NCBI RefSeq assembly: GCF_001510665.1
Contig: NZ_LMTI01000005.1
Location: 480,583 to 544,582, forward strand
Direction: 5' to 3'
Length of the DNA stretch: 64,000 nt
Origin: Bacillus sp. FJAT-27445
GTDB lineage: Bacteria; Bacillota; Bacilli; Bacillales; Cytobacillaceae
Shown here: positions 45,419 through 54,169 of the stretch, one piece after another
Numbering within the stretch: the first letter of the stretch is position 1
Layout: each line of letters starts with the position of its first letter
Made by a program: the position numbers and the translations under genes
Notes under the pieces: model-generated
What the model was told of the DNA's origin: nothing
The model's database searches: none
The model's input: only the letters and a program-made list of their open reading frames with translations

Positions 45419-46153
45419 TTGAAAAAGGATCAAATTGTCATTAATACACTTGTTTATCTAGAAGATTTAAAAGCTGGTGTACCTCAAAGTGAAATGCTCG
45501 ACTGGGTTCAAGAACTCGGATTAAAAAACATTGAAGTTAGAAGAGAGTTTATCAAAGACCACAAAGAGCTGCAGGATATTAAAAACAAATCTGAGCAATA
45601 TGGAATAAACGTCTTTTATTCCATCCCGGATGTGCTCTATGAAAATCAGCAACTAAAAGAAGAAACGCTGGAAATGTATTACAAGGAAGCTTACGACATG
45701 AATTGCCACTCTATCAAACTTACTATTGGCGATTATGGCCAAGTTTCTGAAGCAGATTTGAAAGCGATTACTAGGTTGACTGAACAATACAACGTTAAGC
45801 TCACCGTTGAAAATGACCAAACTGAAAGCAATGGAAGATCACAAAAAATCATTGATTTCTTGACCGAGGTAAAACAACTTGGCGGACCGATTACGTTTAC
45901 GTTCGATATCGGGAATTGGCTGTTCCAAGGGGAAGACCCGGTCGAAAATGCCAAGCTGCTTCAGCCGTTTGTCACTTATATCCATATAAAGGATATAGAC
46001 CAAGAGAAAAATACTAGACTTTTGAATGACGGACTAGTGGACTGGAAAAAAATACTCGAAATTTTGCCAAAGGATCTGCCGGCAGCGATAGAGTATCCGA
46101 TTTCCACAAAAGATGTACTAGTTTCCGAGATAGATAAACTAGTCGACTTGTAG
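45419..46153 (+). CDS. TIM-barrel sugar-phosphate isomerase/epimerase family protein
   Basis: A 244-residue xylose-isomerase-like TIM-barrel protein from TTG 45419 (GGAGTG upstream). Candidate metal ligands occur in the usual places: E150-type VENDQTE, D-I-G-N (TFDIGNW), H-I-K-D (YIHIKDID) and a final E in AAIEYP. Such enzymes isomerise or epimerise keto-sugars or act as lyases. In this operon it probably converts the incoming substrate to a form feeding 2-keto-3-deoxygluconate. The exact reaction is unknown. Confidence 0.75.
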   Translation: MKKDQIVINTLVYLEDLKAGVPQSEMLDWVQELGLKNIEVRREFIKDHKELQDIKNKSEQYGINVFYSIPDVLYENQQLKEETLEMYYKEAYDMNCHSIKLTIGDYGQVSEADLKAITRLTEQYNVKLTVENDQTESNGRSQKIIDFLTEVKQLGGPITFTFDIGNWLFQGEDPVENAKLLQPFVTYIHIKDIDQEKNTRLLNDGLVDWKKILEILPKDLPAAIEYPISTKDVLVSEIDKLVDL

Positions 46154-46242
46154 GAGGTGATTTAAAAAGAACGTTGCGATTATTCGGCAAAAAACCATTT
46201 AAGTATCCATTGATAAACAAATTACTCTAGGGGGAAAACAGA

Positions 46243-47526
46243 ATGGCATTAACGATTGGTATTATTTTATTGCTGACGTTTATCGGATTTATCGTTTATG
46301 CAGTTAAAGGCGGAAACCTAATGATCGGTTTCTTGATTATGGCTGTTATTTGGTCAACGCTTGGAATGATTGGCGGCGAACTTACTTGGGAACAAACGAT
46401 GACGCAGATATTCCAAGGCGGACCGGAAAGTTGGGGGCCGACGGCGGTTGTCGTTGTTTTTGGTAGCTGGTTTGGCCAAGTGTTAGTAAGAACAGGGGTT
46501 GCTTCAAAGATTATCCGAATGACTGTTGAACTTGGCGGGGACAAGCCTCTCGGTACAACAGTGCTATTGTCGGTTGTCACGGGTTTAATTTTTACAAGTA
46601 CATTTGGTGCAGGCGCAGTTGTAGCCATTGGGGTTATTGTTCTTCCAATTCTTTTATCACTAGGTGTACCAAAATCCCTGGCCGTTTCTTCATACATTAT
46701 GTCAGTCGGTTCAGGAATGTATGTCAACATCGTGTTATTTAAGCAAATGCAAGCAATCTTTACAGGTTTCGAATACAATGCAAGCTATTTGAAATTCGGT
46801 TTTATAGCGATGGCAGTTCAACTACTCATTGTCATTCTCATGTTGTCCGTTAGACTTCGTAAAACAAAAGTTAGCCGTGCCTGGGCTGCTACAGCTTCGA
46901 GCAGTGATAATCAAAATGTACCAGGAATTGCGCTTATCACGCCATTAATACCAGTTGTCCTTGCAATCGGATTTAACTGGCAGCCGATTCCAGCGTTCAT
47001 TGTAGCTGCTTTATTTGCCCTATTTGTTACTGGGAAAATTAGATCCTACAAAGATGCAGAAAAAGTTATTTCTAAAACCTTCTATGATGGTGTAGTCGAC
47101 GTTGCCGGTTTACTTGGTTTCTTGTTCATTCTTCCAATGTTCAATAAAGTATCAGGTGCCGTTTCACCATTCTTTGAAAGTATTTTGGGCGGAGTCATGC
47201 CAACTAGCACTTTAACGGTTGCAATTCTTTTCATGGTCATTGCGCCGCTTGGATTATTCCGTGGTCCATTAACGGTATTTGGCGCCGGAGCTGCAACAAT
47301 CGGTATTTTAACAGGAGTAGGCGACTTCCCAATGGCATTCTTATTCCCATTAATGTATATTCCAACGATTACAATGAATATTTCAGCTTGTCCTACTCAA
47401 TCTTGGAACCTATGGTCCATTAACTATACAAAAACAGATACAAAAAGCTTCTTGCTTTCAGGTGTACCATGGGCATGGGGCGTGGCTATCGTAAATATTG
47501 CCATTGCCTATTTGATGTTCGGCTAA
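46243..47526 (+). CDS. Ion-transporter-superfamily permease (GntP/CitMHS-like)
   Basis: A 427-residue integral membrane protein with about 11-12 helices and a TFGAGAVVAIG re-entrant-type loop near residue 125. It resembles GntP/CitMHS-type organic acid permeases of the IT superfamily; a pure homology call is uncertain. AGGGGG lies ahead of the ATG. Placed between the isomerase and the hydantoinase-like gene, it is the only transporter of the operon and should import the substrate, most likely an organic or sugar acid or a cyclic amide. Confidence 0.7.
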   Translation: MALTIGIILLLTFIGFIVYAVKGGNLMIGFLIMAVIWSTLGMIGGELTWEQTMTQIFQGGPESWGPTAVVVVFGSWFGQVLVRTGVASKIIRMTVELGGDKPLGTTVLLSVVTGLIFTSTFGAGAVVAIGVIVLPILLSLGVPKSLAVSSYIMSVGSGMYVNIVLFKQMQAIFTGFEYNASYLKFGFIAMAVQLLIVILMLSVRLRKTKVSRAWAATASSSDNQNVPGIALITPLIPVVLAIGFNWQPIPAFIVAALFALFVTGKIRSYKDAEKVISKTFYDGVVDVAGLLGFLFILPMFNKVSGAVSPFFESILGGVMPTSTLTVAILFMVIAPLGLFRGPLTVFGAGAATIGILTGVGDFPMAFLFPLMYIPTITMNISACPTQSWNLWSINYTKTDTKSFLLSGVPWAWGVAIVNIAIAYLMFG

Positions 47527-47612
47527 GAAATGCCTAGAAATCGGTTGTTCCAGCTTAAGGAGCAGCCGATTTCATTAGAGTGAAAACACGTTTTGGAAAT
47601 GGAGGAGTAATA

Positions 47613-49745
47613 ATGGCCAAACGAGCTATTCGCGTCGGTATCGATGTTGGGGGAACTCATACAAAAGCAGTCGCAATTAACAATGAAACACATGAAATCG
47701 TCGGTAAAGGCTCCGTCATGACCACCCATGATCATCCAAGTGGTGTGGCTGCAGGTGTAATCGAAGCGTTTAAATTATGTTTAACAAAAAACAATATTAA
47801 TCCTGAGGATGTTATTTTTATCGCTCACAGTACGACTCAAGCAACAAATGCTCTTTTAGAGGGCGACGTCGCAGAGGTTGGGGTTATTGGAATCGGTAGT
47901 GGCGGCCTTGGTGGGTGGCTTGCAAAAAAACAAACAAAAATCGATGATATTGATTTGGGTACTGGGCGAATCATTAAGACACACCATCGCTACATGAAAC
48001 AAAAACAAATAAACGAGGAAACAATCAAAAAAACGATCAGAGAATTAAAAAGCGAAGGTGCAGGAGTATTTGTCGCTTCCAAGGCATTCGGTGTCGATGA
48101 TTTAACGGAGGAAAAAGAAATCCAAAAGCTTGCTGAAGAGCATGGCATTCCTGTATCGGTTGCATCTGAAATCAGTAAGCTGTACGGTCTGACTCGAAGA
48201 ACGAGAACCGCTACCATTAATGCCAGCATTCTGCCAAAAATGCTTGAAACTGCAAACAGTACAGAAGACAGCGTCCGTCAAGCCGGGATTCAGGTTCCTC
48301 TAATGATCATGCGCGGTGATGGCGGTGTTATGGGAATCGATGAAATGAGAAAACGTCCTGTCTTAACCATGCTGTCAGGTCCTGCGGCCAGCGTTGTTGG
48401 TGCCTTGATGTATTTAAGGGCATCAAACGGTATTTATTTTGAAGTAGGCGGAACGAGTACGAACATTGGGGTAATTAAAAATGGACGCCCAGCTGTTGAT
48501 TACTCAATCGTTGGCGGGCATCCCACGTATATTAGCTCCTTGGACGTACGCGTATTGGGGGTAGCCGGAGGAAGTATGGTCCGTGCATCCAAAGAGGGGA
48601 TTGTTGACGTGGGGCCAAGAAGTGCCCATATTGGCGGAATGCCTTATGCCGTCTTTACACCAATTGAAGAAATCGTCGACCCGCAAGTTGAGTTTTTCTC
48701 TCCTAAAGATGGCGATCCAGCTGACTATGTCTATATTAAACTTAAAAACGGCAAAAAGATTACGATTACAAATAGCTGCGCAGCGAACGTATTAGGAATT
48801 GTAACTCCTGAACATTATGCATATGGAAACCCTGAGGCTGCCCGGAAAGCAATGGAGCCGCTCGCAAACTATATGAATAAGACGGTCGAAGAAGTGGCTA
48901 AAGAAATTTTACAAAAATCGTATGAAAAAATAAAGCCAGTTATCGAAGAATTCGCGGAAAAATACAAACTGGAAAAAGACCAAATTTCTCTCGTTGGCGT
49001 TGGAGGAGGCTGTGCATCGTTGCTTCCATTTACGGCTAATAATATGGAATTGGAGTACAGCATCCCGGAAAATGCCGAGGTTATTTCTTCGATTGGTGTT
49101 GCCTTAGCGATGATTCGTGACGTAGTGGAACGGGTCATCCCATCACCAACGAAAAAGGATATTGCGGATCTCAAGAAAGAAGCGGCAAGCATGGCGATCG
49201 CCAACGGAGCCGTCCCAGATTCCGTCGAGGTTCAAATCGAAATCGATTCGCAGACGAATAAAGTAACAGCGATTGCAATGGGTTCTTCGGAAGTTCAAAC
49301 AACCGATTTGTTAATGGCCTTAAGCGAAGAGGATGCTAAAGAACTCGCTGCCAAATCAATGGGTGTACCGGTTGGGGAAACCCAATTGATTACGATGAGC
49401 GATGTCATATATGTCTTCTCTGCTAAAGGAAAGAAAGAAGGCGCTGAACAACTCAGAATCGTAGACAAAAAGGGCTTTATTAAGGTACAGCGCGGAGACG
49501 GAATAGCTGAAAAATGTACCGTAGCAGAAGCACAAGAAGTGATTAACAAGATGTGGGAAACGTTAGCCATCTTCAAGAGTGATATTAAATTAAGTCCTGA
49601 TATTTATCTATGTATTGGCGGGAAAGTATTGGATTATACAGGCATGGTGGATAAAGACCAGTTATTCATGGTCGTTGATACAGAATTAGCAACGATGGAA
49701 CCACATGAAGAAATCATTATTGTCGGAGCAAAAAATGATCTATGA
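47613..49745 (+). CDS. Hydantoinase/oxoprolinase (HyuA-type) family protein
   Basis: ATG 47613 follows TGGAGGAG. The product is 710 residues, normal for HyuA-type proteins. The N-terminal Hydant_A_N domain begins VGIDVGGTHTKAV, the ASKHA phosphate-binding loop, so ATP use is expected. The central domain has GPAASVVGA and FEVGGTSTN motifs. The partner subunit HyuB is absent. Family members hydrolyse hydantoins or 5-oxoproline or, in the acetone carboxylase group, activate ketones with ATP. The gene overlaps the next by 4 bases. Here it may open a ring or phosphorylate the substrate before the KDG steps; this is inference. Confidence 0.85.
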   Translation: MAKRAIRVGIDVGGTHTKAVAINNETHEIVGKGSVMTTHDHPSGVAAGVIEAFKLCLTKNNINPEDVIFIAHSTTQATNALLEGDVAEVGVIGIGSGGLGGWLAKKQTKIDDIDLGTGRIIKTHHRYMKQKQINEETIKKTIRELKSEGAGVFVASKAFGVDDLTEEKEIQKLAEEHGIPVSVASEISKLYGLTRRTRTATINASILPKMLETANSTEDSVRQAGIQVPLMIMRGDGGVMGIDEMRKRPVLTMLSGPAASVVGALMYLRASNGIYFEVGGTSTNIGVIKNGRPAVDYSIVGGHPTYISSLDVRVLGVAGGSMVRASKEGIVDVGPRSAHIGGMPYAVFTPIEEIVDPQVEFFSPKDGDPADYVYIKLKNGKKITITNSCAANVLGIVTPEHYAYGNPEAARKAMEPLANYMNKTVEEVAKEILQKSYEKIKPVIEEFAEKYKLEKDQISLVGVGGGCASLLPFTANNMELEYSIPENAEVISSIGVALAMIRDVVERVIPSPTKKDIADLKKEAASMAIANGAVPDSVEVQIEIDSQTNKVTAIAMGSSEVQTTDLLMALSEEDAKELAAKSMGVPVGETQLITMSDVIYVFSAKGKKEGAEQLRIVDKKGFIKVQRGDGIAEKCTVAEAQEVINKMWETLAIFKSDIKLSPDIYLCIGGKVLDYTGMVDKDQLFMVVDTELATMEPHEEIIIVGAKNDL

Positions 49746-50395
49746 TCGTCGAAAAAGTGAAATTTTTAACAAATATAACGGATGAAGAGTGGGGTCACTA
49801 TGCTTTTAGCAGAGACCCTCTCAACCGTAAAATCACGGATCACCTAAAACAAGAACTGATTGAAAAAGCAATTGAATGCGGCAAGCAGCAAGCCGATCAA
49901 GTAAGGCAGAAATATCCCGTTTATTCAGTTAAGGAAATAGCAGCCAGGATGAACACAAAAATAAGTGTGAAAGATTCATATGGCACAGAAAATTATATAA
50001 TGTTTGCTTGTTATAACAGTCCGAACAGCATTACGTTATTTAAAGATAATATTGAACTTGTCAATAAATTGATCCAAGAACATCAGCTCGGGTCCATGCT
50101 TAATCAAGTTGATGTGGAGGAGCTTTTAATCGCTCATGAATTGTTTCATTTTATTGAAGAGTATGATGCTGATATTTTTACAAAAAACATGAAAATAACC
50201 CTTTGGAAACTCGGGAAATTTCAATATAAATCACGGCTGGCAGCAATTAGTGAGATTGCAGCGATGCAGTTTGCAAAAGACCTGATGTCGCTAGACTTTA
50301 ACCCATTTGTTTTTGATGTGTTAATGTTGTTTCCTCTAGATGAAGGGAAAGCAAATCAGTTATTCAATGAAATTACAACGATCACAAGGAGCTAA
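49742..50395 (+). CDS. HExxH zincin-like protein (ImmA/IrrE-like)
   Basis: A 217-residue protein overlapping the hydantoinase-like gene. H132-E-L-F-H136 is a classical HExxH zinc site; E171 in AISEIAAMQFAK may be the third ligand, as in ImmA/IrrE and gluzincin folds. The N-terminal 65 residues are helical with IAARM. No signal peptide. A metallopeptidase in the middle of a sugar-acid operon is unexpected. It could process another operon protein, mature the hydantoinase-like enzyme, or use the fold for an amide hydrolase reaction on the small-molecule substrate. No family name is certain. Confidence 0.65.
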   Translation: MIVEKVKFLTNITDEEWGHYAFSRDPLNRKITDHLKQELIEKAIECGKQQADQVRQKYPVYSVKEIAARMNTKISVKDSYGTENYIMFACYNSPNSITLFKDNIELVNKLIQEHQLGSMLNQVDVEELLIAHELFHFIEEYDADIFTKNMKITLWKLGKFQYKSRLAAISEIAAMQFAKDLMSLDFNPFVFDVLMLFPLDEGKANQLFNEITTITRS

Positions 50396-50400
50396 TCTGA

Positions 50401-51342
50401 ATGAGTAAAGTACTGTTATTTGGCGAACCAATGGCGATGTTCACAGCGGAAACAGAGGGTCCGCTCGAAGAGGTCGAGTTATTCAGAAGATCACTTGCTG
50501 GTGCAGAGGTGAATGTCTGTACAGGCCTTGCCAGGCTAGGCCATGAAGTATCCTACGTAACAAAGCTTGGACAAGATCCAATGGCCCTTTATATTAAGAG
50601 TTTTTTAAAACGGGAAGGGATTGGAACTGAGTTCCTGACCTTTGACCCTATTTATAAAACAGCCACTCAATTAAAGAGCAAGGTTTCCGAAGGGGATCCC
50701 GCCGTTGCCTATTATCGCAAGGGCTCAGCTTTTTCACATATGAGTGTGGCTGATATTGATCAAATCAATTTAGATGGCGTTGATCTTGTGCATGTAACAG
50801 GGATTCCGCCAGCTTTATCATTAAGCTGTCGTGAAGCAACTTTCCGTTTAATCAATCGTGCCAGAGAGCATGGCATCTACATTACCTTTGACCCTAATCT
50901 TCGCCCAAGCTTATGGGAAAGCGAAGAAGTCATGGTAAAAGTGATCAATGAACTTGCCGCTAAATCCGATTTGGTTTTGCCTGGCGTTTCCGAAGGATTG
51001 ATTTTAACAGGCACGGATGATCCTGAGAAGATTGCCGATTTTTATCAGGGACTGGGTGTCAAGGAAGTCATCATCAAGCTTGGAAGCAAAGGGGCTTACA
51101 TCAGAACTCAATCCGAAAGCTTTTATCAAGAAGGCTTTAAAGTGGAAAAAGTCATCGACACAGTCGGAGCCGGAGATGGCTTTGCTGTAGGCGTCATTAC
51201 CGGCAAGTTGGAGGGACTGTCGATTCAGGATACGATTACCCGTGCGAATGCGATCGGTGCGATTCAGATCACATTTGTAAGCGATAATGAAGGCCTTCCA
51301 ACGAGGGAAGAATTAGACCAATTTATTAGGAGCCATCAATAA
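50401..51342 (+). CDS. kdgK: PfkB-family sugar kinase, probable 2-keto-3-deoxygluconate kinase
   Basis: A 313-residue ribokinase-like protein. The opening LLFGEPMAMFTAE and RSLAGAEVNVCTGLARLG resemble KdgK; the C-terminal PfkB motif DTVGAGDGFAVGVI (about 252-265) contains the catalytic Asp in GAGD. It would phosphorylate KDG to KDPG, the substrate of the aldolase encoded earlier in the operon. Start is five bases after the previous stop and the following gene overlaps by one base (TAATG). Confidence 0.88.
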   Translation: MSKVLLFGEPMAMFTAETEGPLEEVELFRRSLAGAEVNVCTGLARLGHEVSYVTKLGQDPMALYIKSFLKREGIGTEFLTFDPIYKTATQLKSKVSEGDPAVAYYRKGSAFSHMSVADIDQINLDGVDLVHVTGIPPALSLSCREATFRLINRAREHGIYITFDPNLRPSLWESEEVMVKVINELAAKSDLVLPGVSEGLILTGTDDPEKIADFYQGLGVKEVIIKLGSKGAYIRTQSESFYQEGFKVEKVIDTVGAGDGFAVGVITGKLEGLSIQDTITRANAIGAIQITFVSDNEGLPTREELDQFIRSHQ

Positions 51343-51965
51343 TGAAGCTTCAATTAGCGGTTGATCGGGTATCAATCGAAAAAGCGATTGAAATCATCCG
51401 TGAAGCCGAAAAGTATATTGATATTATTGAAATCGGCACTTCGCTGGTCAAGGATTTTGGCCTTGAATCTGTCAGGCGAATCAGACAGGAATTTCCGGAC
51501 AAGGTTATTTTGGCCGATATTAAAACAGTCGATGAAGCGGAATATGAATTTGAAGCCATTTATCAGGCTGGTGCCGATATTGCCACTGTTCTTGGCGCTG
51601 CATCTTTGGAAACAATCCGAATTTGTCAGAATGTCGCCCGAAAATATCAGAAGAATTACATGATTGACCTCCTTGAGACATCAGCTGAAAAGCAGCTGGA
51701 ACTGAAACAATTTACAGATGGAATCCTTTGTGTGCATCTTCCGTCCGATAAAAGCACAGGTTTACAAGCTTTAATCGAAAGTACGTTAGCGCAGATTGAG
51801 GATTTTCCAAGATTGGCTGTAGCCGGGGGAATCAAACCGGAAAATATTGCTGAAATGAAGAAGGCTAATTTTGAAATAGCAATCGTCGGCAGCAGCATAA
51901 CGAAATCCCTTGATATTCGTGAATCTGCAAAACTGTTTAAATCGTTAGTGGGGGGAGAAAAATGA
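51342..51965 (+). CDS. hxlA: 3-hexulose-6-phosphate synthase-like enzyme (OMP decarboxylase superfamily)
   Basis: A 207-residue TIM-barrel protein with D8 in LAVDRV and the D59-I-K61-T-V-D64 triad, the metal-binding signature shared by hexulose-phosphate synthase (HPS) and keto-gulonate-phosphate decarboxylase. GADIATVLGAAS and AVAGGI follow in canonical order. HPS joins formaldehyde with ribulose 5-phosphate in the ribulose monophosphate route, or runs backwards to make ribulose 5-phosphate. Gene order with hxlB below supports HPS over the decarboxylase, but both remain possible. It overlaps hxlB by 4 bases. Confidence 0.75.
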   Translation: MKLQLAVDRVSIEKAIEIIREAEKYIDIIEIGTSLVKDFGLESVRRIRQEFPDKVILADIKTVDEAEYEFEAIYQAGADIATVLGAASLETIRICQNVARKYQKNYMIDLLETSAEKQLELKQFTDGILCVHLPSDKSTGLQALIESTLAQIEDFPRLAVAGGIKPENIAEMKKANFEIAIVGSSITKSLDIRESAKLFKSLVGGEK

Positions 51966-52501
51966 GCCTGCTAGATGCCATTTTAAAAGAAATAAATGAA
52001 GTCGTTTCGAAAGTGGATGAGCAATCGTTGGAAAATGCCGCGGCGATTGTTAAGAAGGACAAAAGAATCTTTGTGGTCGGTGAGGGCCGCTCAGGGCTTA
52101 TGGCAAAGGGGTTTGCGATGAGGCTCATGCATTTGGGCTACGAAGTTTATGTAGTTGGTGAAACCATCACACCAGCCATTAAAGGAAATGATGTCGTAGT
52201 TGCGGTTTCTGGCTCAGGCAAAAGTGCGAATGTCGTATCCGATGCGGAAAAAGCAAAAGAAAAAGGCGCGACAGTCCTGGCGTTTACCAGCAATTTGGAA
52301 TCGGATCTGGCTCGCAGCTCGGATGTGTCTGTATTAGTGCCTGGGACCGTAAGAGGAGACCAGGGCGATAACAGAAAATCGATTCAATTGTTAAGTTCTT
52401 TGTTCGACCAAAGCGTTCACATTGTTCTTGATGGAGTATGTTTATATTTGAGCAAACGTGACGGTGTATCCAATGAAACGGCGACACGGAAGCATTGGTA
52501 A
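51962..52501 (+). CDS. hxlB: 6-phospho-3-hexuloisomerase (SIS domain)
   Basis: A 179-residue SIS-domain protein with GEGRSGLMAKGFAMRLMHLG (residues about 34-53) and the PHI-type motif VSGSGKSANV, the sugar-binding loop. It interconverts 3-hexulose 6-phosphate and fructose 6-phosphate. Length and order match HxlB of Bacillus (185 residues). It ends the operon and is followed 20 bases later by a strong terminator. In the known pathway it pairs with HPS to detoxify formaldehyde. Confidence 0.88.
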   Translation: MSLLDAILKEINEVVSKVDEQSLENAAAIVKKDKRIFVVGEGRSGLMAKGFAMRLMHLGYEVYVVGETITPAIKGNDVVVAVSGSGKSANVVSDAEKAKEKGATVLAFTSNLESDLARSSDVSVLVPGTVRGDQGDNRKSIQLLSSLFDQSVHIVLDGVCLYLSKRDGVSNETATRKHW

Positions 52502-52520
52502 ATAAAATGATACTCAATTT

Positions 52521-52561
52521 AAAAGGTCCACGCCTGGCTCGGTAAGGCGTGGACCTTTTAA
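52521..52561 (+). terminator. Strong terminator ending the kdg/hxl operon
   Basis: AAAAGGTCCACGCC and GGCGTGGACCTTTT form a 14-bp perfect stem around an 11-base loop, with T-run. It clearly marks the operon end. Confidence 0.92.
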
Positions 52562-52716
52562 ATCTGCCTTTGAAAAAGATATTTGATAGATTTATTTAAA
52601 ATTTATTGATTTGCGCTCCGCAAAGGAAAGTTTCCAGGAATAATCATCGCGATGACAACTTTAACGGTATGAGGAAAAGAATATTTTGAATAAGAGGAAG
52701 GCCAAATATAACTGGA
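52562..52716. other. Intergenic before guaC
   Basis: AT-rich, no open frame. It leads into the PurBox region. Confidence 0.4.
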
Positions 52717-52760
52717 AAAAACGAACGATTTATTTTGTTGACAATATAATGTTCGTATAT
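52717..52760. promoter_or_regulatory. PurR double PurBox before guaC
   Basis: AAAAACGAACGAT (52717-52729) and the inverted AATGTTCGTATAT (52748-52760) match the AWWWCCGAACWWT PurBox with two and one mismatches. They face each other across 18 bases, like functional PurR control regions. A TTGACA-like -35 (52738-52743) lies between them. This fits purine repression of GMP reductase. Confidence 0.65.
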
Positions 52761-52848
52761 TAACCTATTAATTGTGGTTAAAGCATGGGAAACTTATTAA
52801 AATTAATCTAATATGGTTCATTTATGAAGATTAATAGGGGGTTTATTC

Positions 52849-53832
52849 ATGGATACAGTATTTGATTATGAAGATATTCAACTTATTCCAGCAAAGTCGA
52901 TCGTAAAAAGCCGTTCTGAATGCGATACATCTGTTGAGTTTGGCGGTCGGAGGTTCAGACTGCCTGTAGTTCCGGCAAATATGCAAACGATTATTGACGA
53001 GAGCCTTGCTATCAAATTTGCAGAGAATAATTATTTCTATATCATGCATCGTTTTCAGCCAGAAAGGCGAATGAATTTTGTCAAAGAAATGAAGACTCGT
53101 GGGCTATATGCATCAATTAGTGTTGGGGTTAAAGAAGAAGAATATAGATTTATTACCCAGTTGGCAGAGGAAAAACTAACTCCTGAATACATCACAATCG
53201 ATATTGCACACGGCCATTCCAATGCCGTCATCGAGATGGTTCAGCATATTAAAAAGCATCTTCCCAAAAGCTTTGTGATTGCAGGAAATGTCGGAACTCC
53301 TGAGGCAGTAAGGGAGTTGGAAAACGCTGGTGCCGATGCAACTAAAGTAGGGATTGGACCAGGTAAGGTTTGTATCACGAAAATCAAAACAGGTTTCGGA
53401 ACTGGCGGCTGGCAGCTTGCGGCACTAAGATGGTGTGCCAAAGCAGCAAGCAAACCGATTATCGCCGATGGCGGCATCCGAACGAATGGAGACATTGCAA
53501 AGTCTGTCCGTTTCGGCGCATCGATGGTTATGATTGGTTCCATGTTTGCCGGCCACGAAGAATCCCCGGGTGAAACCATTGAAATCGGAGGCAAGCTGTA
53601 TAAAGAATATTTCGGTTCGGCTTCCGAGTTTCAAAAAGGAGAAAAAAAGAACGTCGAAGGCAAAAAGATGCATGTTGAGTATAGGGGCCCTATTAAGGAC
53701 ACTCTTATTGAAATGGAGCAGGATCTTCAATCGTCAATTTCGTATGCTGGAGGAAACAAACTGTCCGCAATTCGGAACGTCGATTATGTCGTTGTCAAAA
53801 ATTCCATTTTTAATGGGGATAGGATCTACTAA
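52849..53832 (+). CDS. guaC: GMP reductase
   Basis: A 327-residue IMPDH/GMPR-family TIM barrel that reduces GMP to IMP with NADPH, balancing guanine and adenine nucleotides. The start [13 protein letters not shown] and the catalytic-Cys loop [11 protein letters not shown] (Cys near 175), followed by [13 protein letters not shown], are characteristic of the bacterial GuaC type without CBS domains. ATAGGGGG precedes the ATG. PurBoxes upstream suggest PurR control. It is single-gene, with a terminator after it. Confidence 0.93.
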   Translation: MDTVFDYEDIQLIPAKSIVKSRSECDTSVEFGGRRFRLPVVPANMQTIIDESLAIKFAENNYFYIMHRFQPERRMNFVKEMKTRGLYASISVGVKEEEYRFITQLAEEKLTPEYITIDIAHGHSNAVIEMVQHIKKHLPKSFVIAGNVGTPEAVRELENAGADATKVGIGPGKVCITKIKTGFGTGGWQLAALRWCAKAASKPIIADGGIRTNGDIAKSVRFGASMVMIGSMFAGHEESPGETIEIGGKLYKEYFGSASEFQKGEKKNVEGKKMHVEYRGPIKDTLIEMEQDLQSSISYAGGNKLSAIRNVDYVVVKNSIFNGDRIY

Positions 53833-53909
53833 GTGACAGCAACGAAAAGCAGCTGATTCTTTTAATAACGTGTTCGGTTTTTAAGTGCAAAAATTAAATT
53901 AGCACGGTA

Positions 53910-53952
53910 AGCAGCAGCCCGATTCGCAACTGAATTGGGCTGCTGCTTTTTG
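53910..53952 (+). terminator. Terminator after guaC
   Basis: AGCAGCAGCCC and GGGCTGCTGCT form an 11-bp stem followed by TTTT. Rightward from here to the ArsR-type gene no other gene is visible. Confidence 0.9.
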
Positions 53953-54169
53953 TTGTATAGCGACATGTTCATCTTTATTCAGTAAGGTGGAACCCCCTGA
54001 AACCCGAGGGCAAGAAGGCAATATCTAATTCCTGTTCTCTACTTTACAGAATTTATGAAATTATATTTGACAGTACCTTCCAACCAGGCTAATATAAGAA
54101 TAAATTAACATTTAATGAATACTTAATGTTATTCCTTAAGTTTTAATTAAAGCGTGGAGGGTAGTATTG

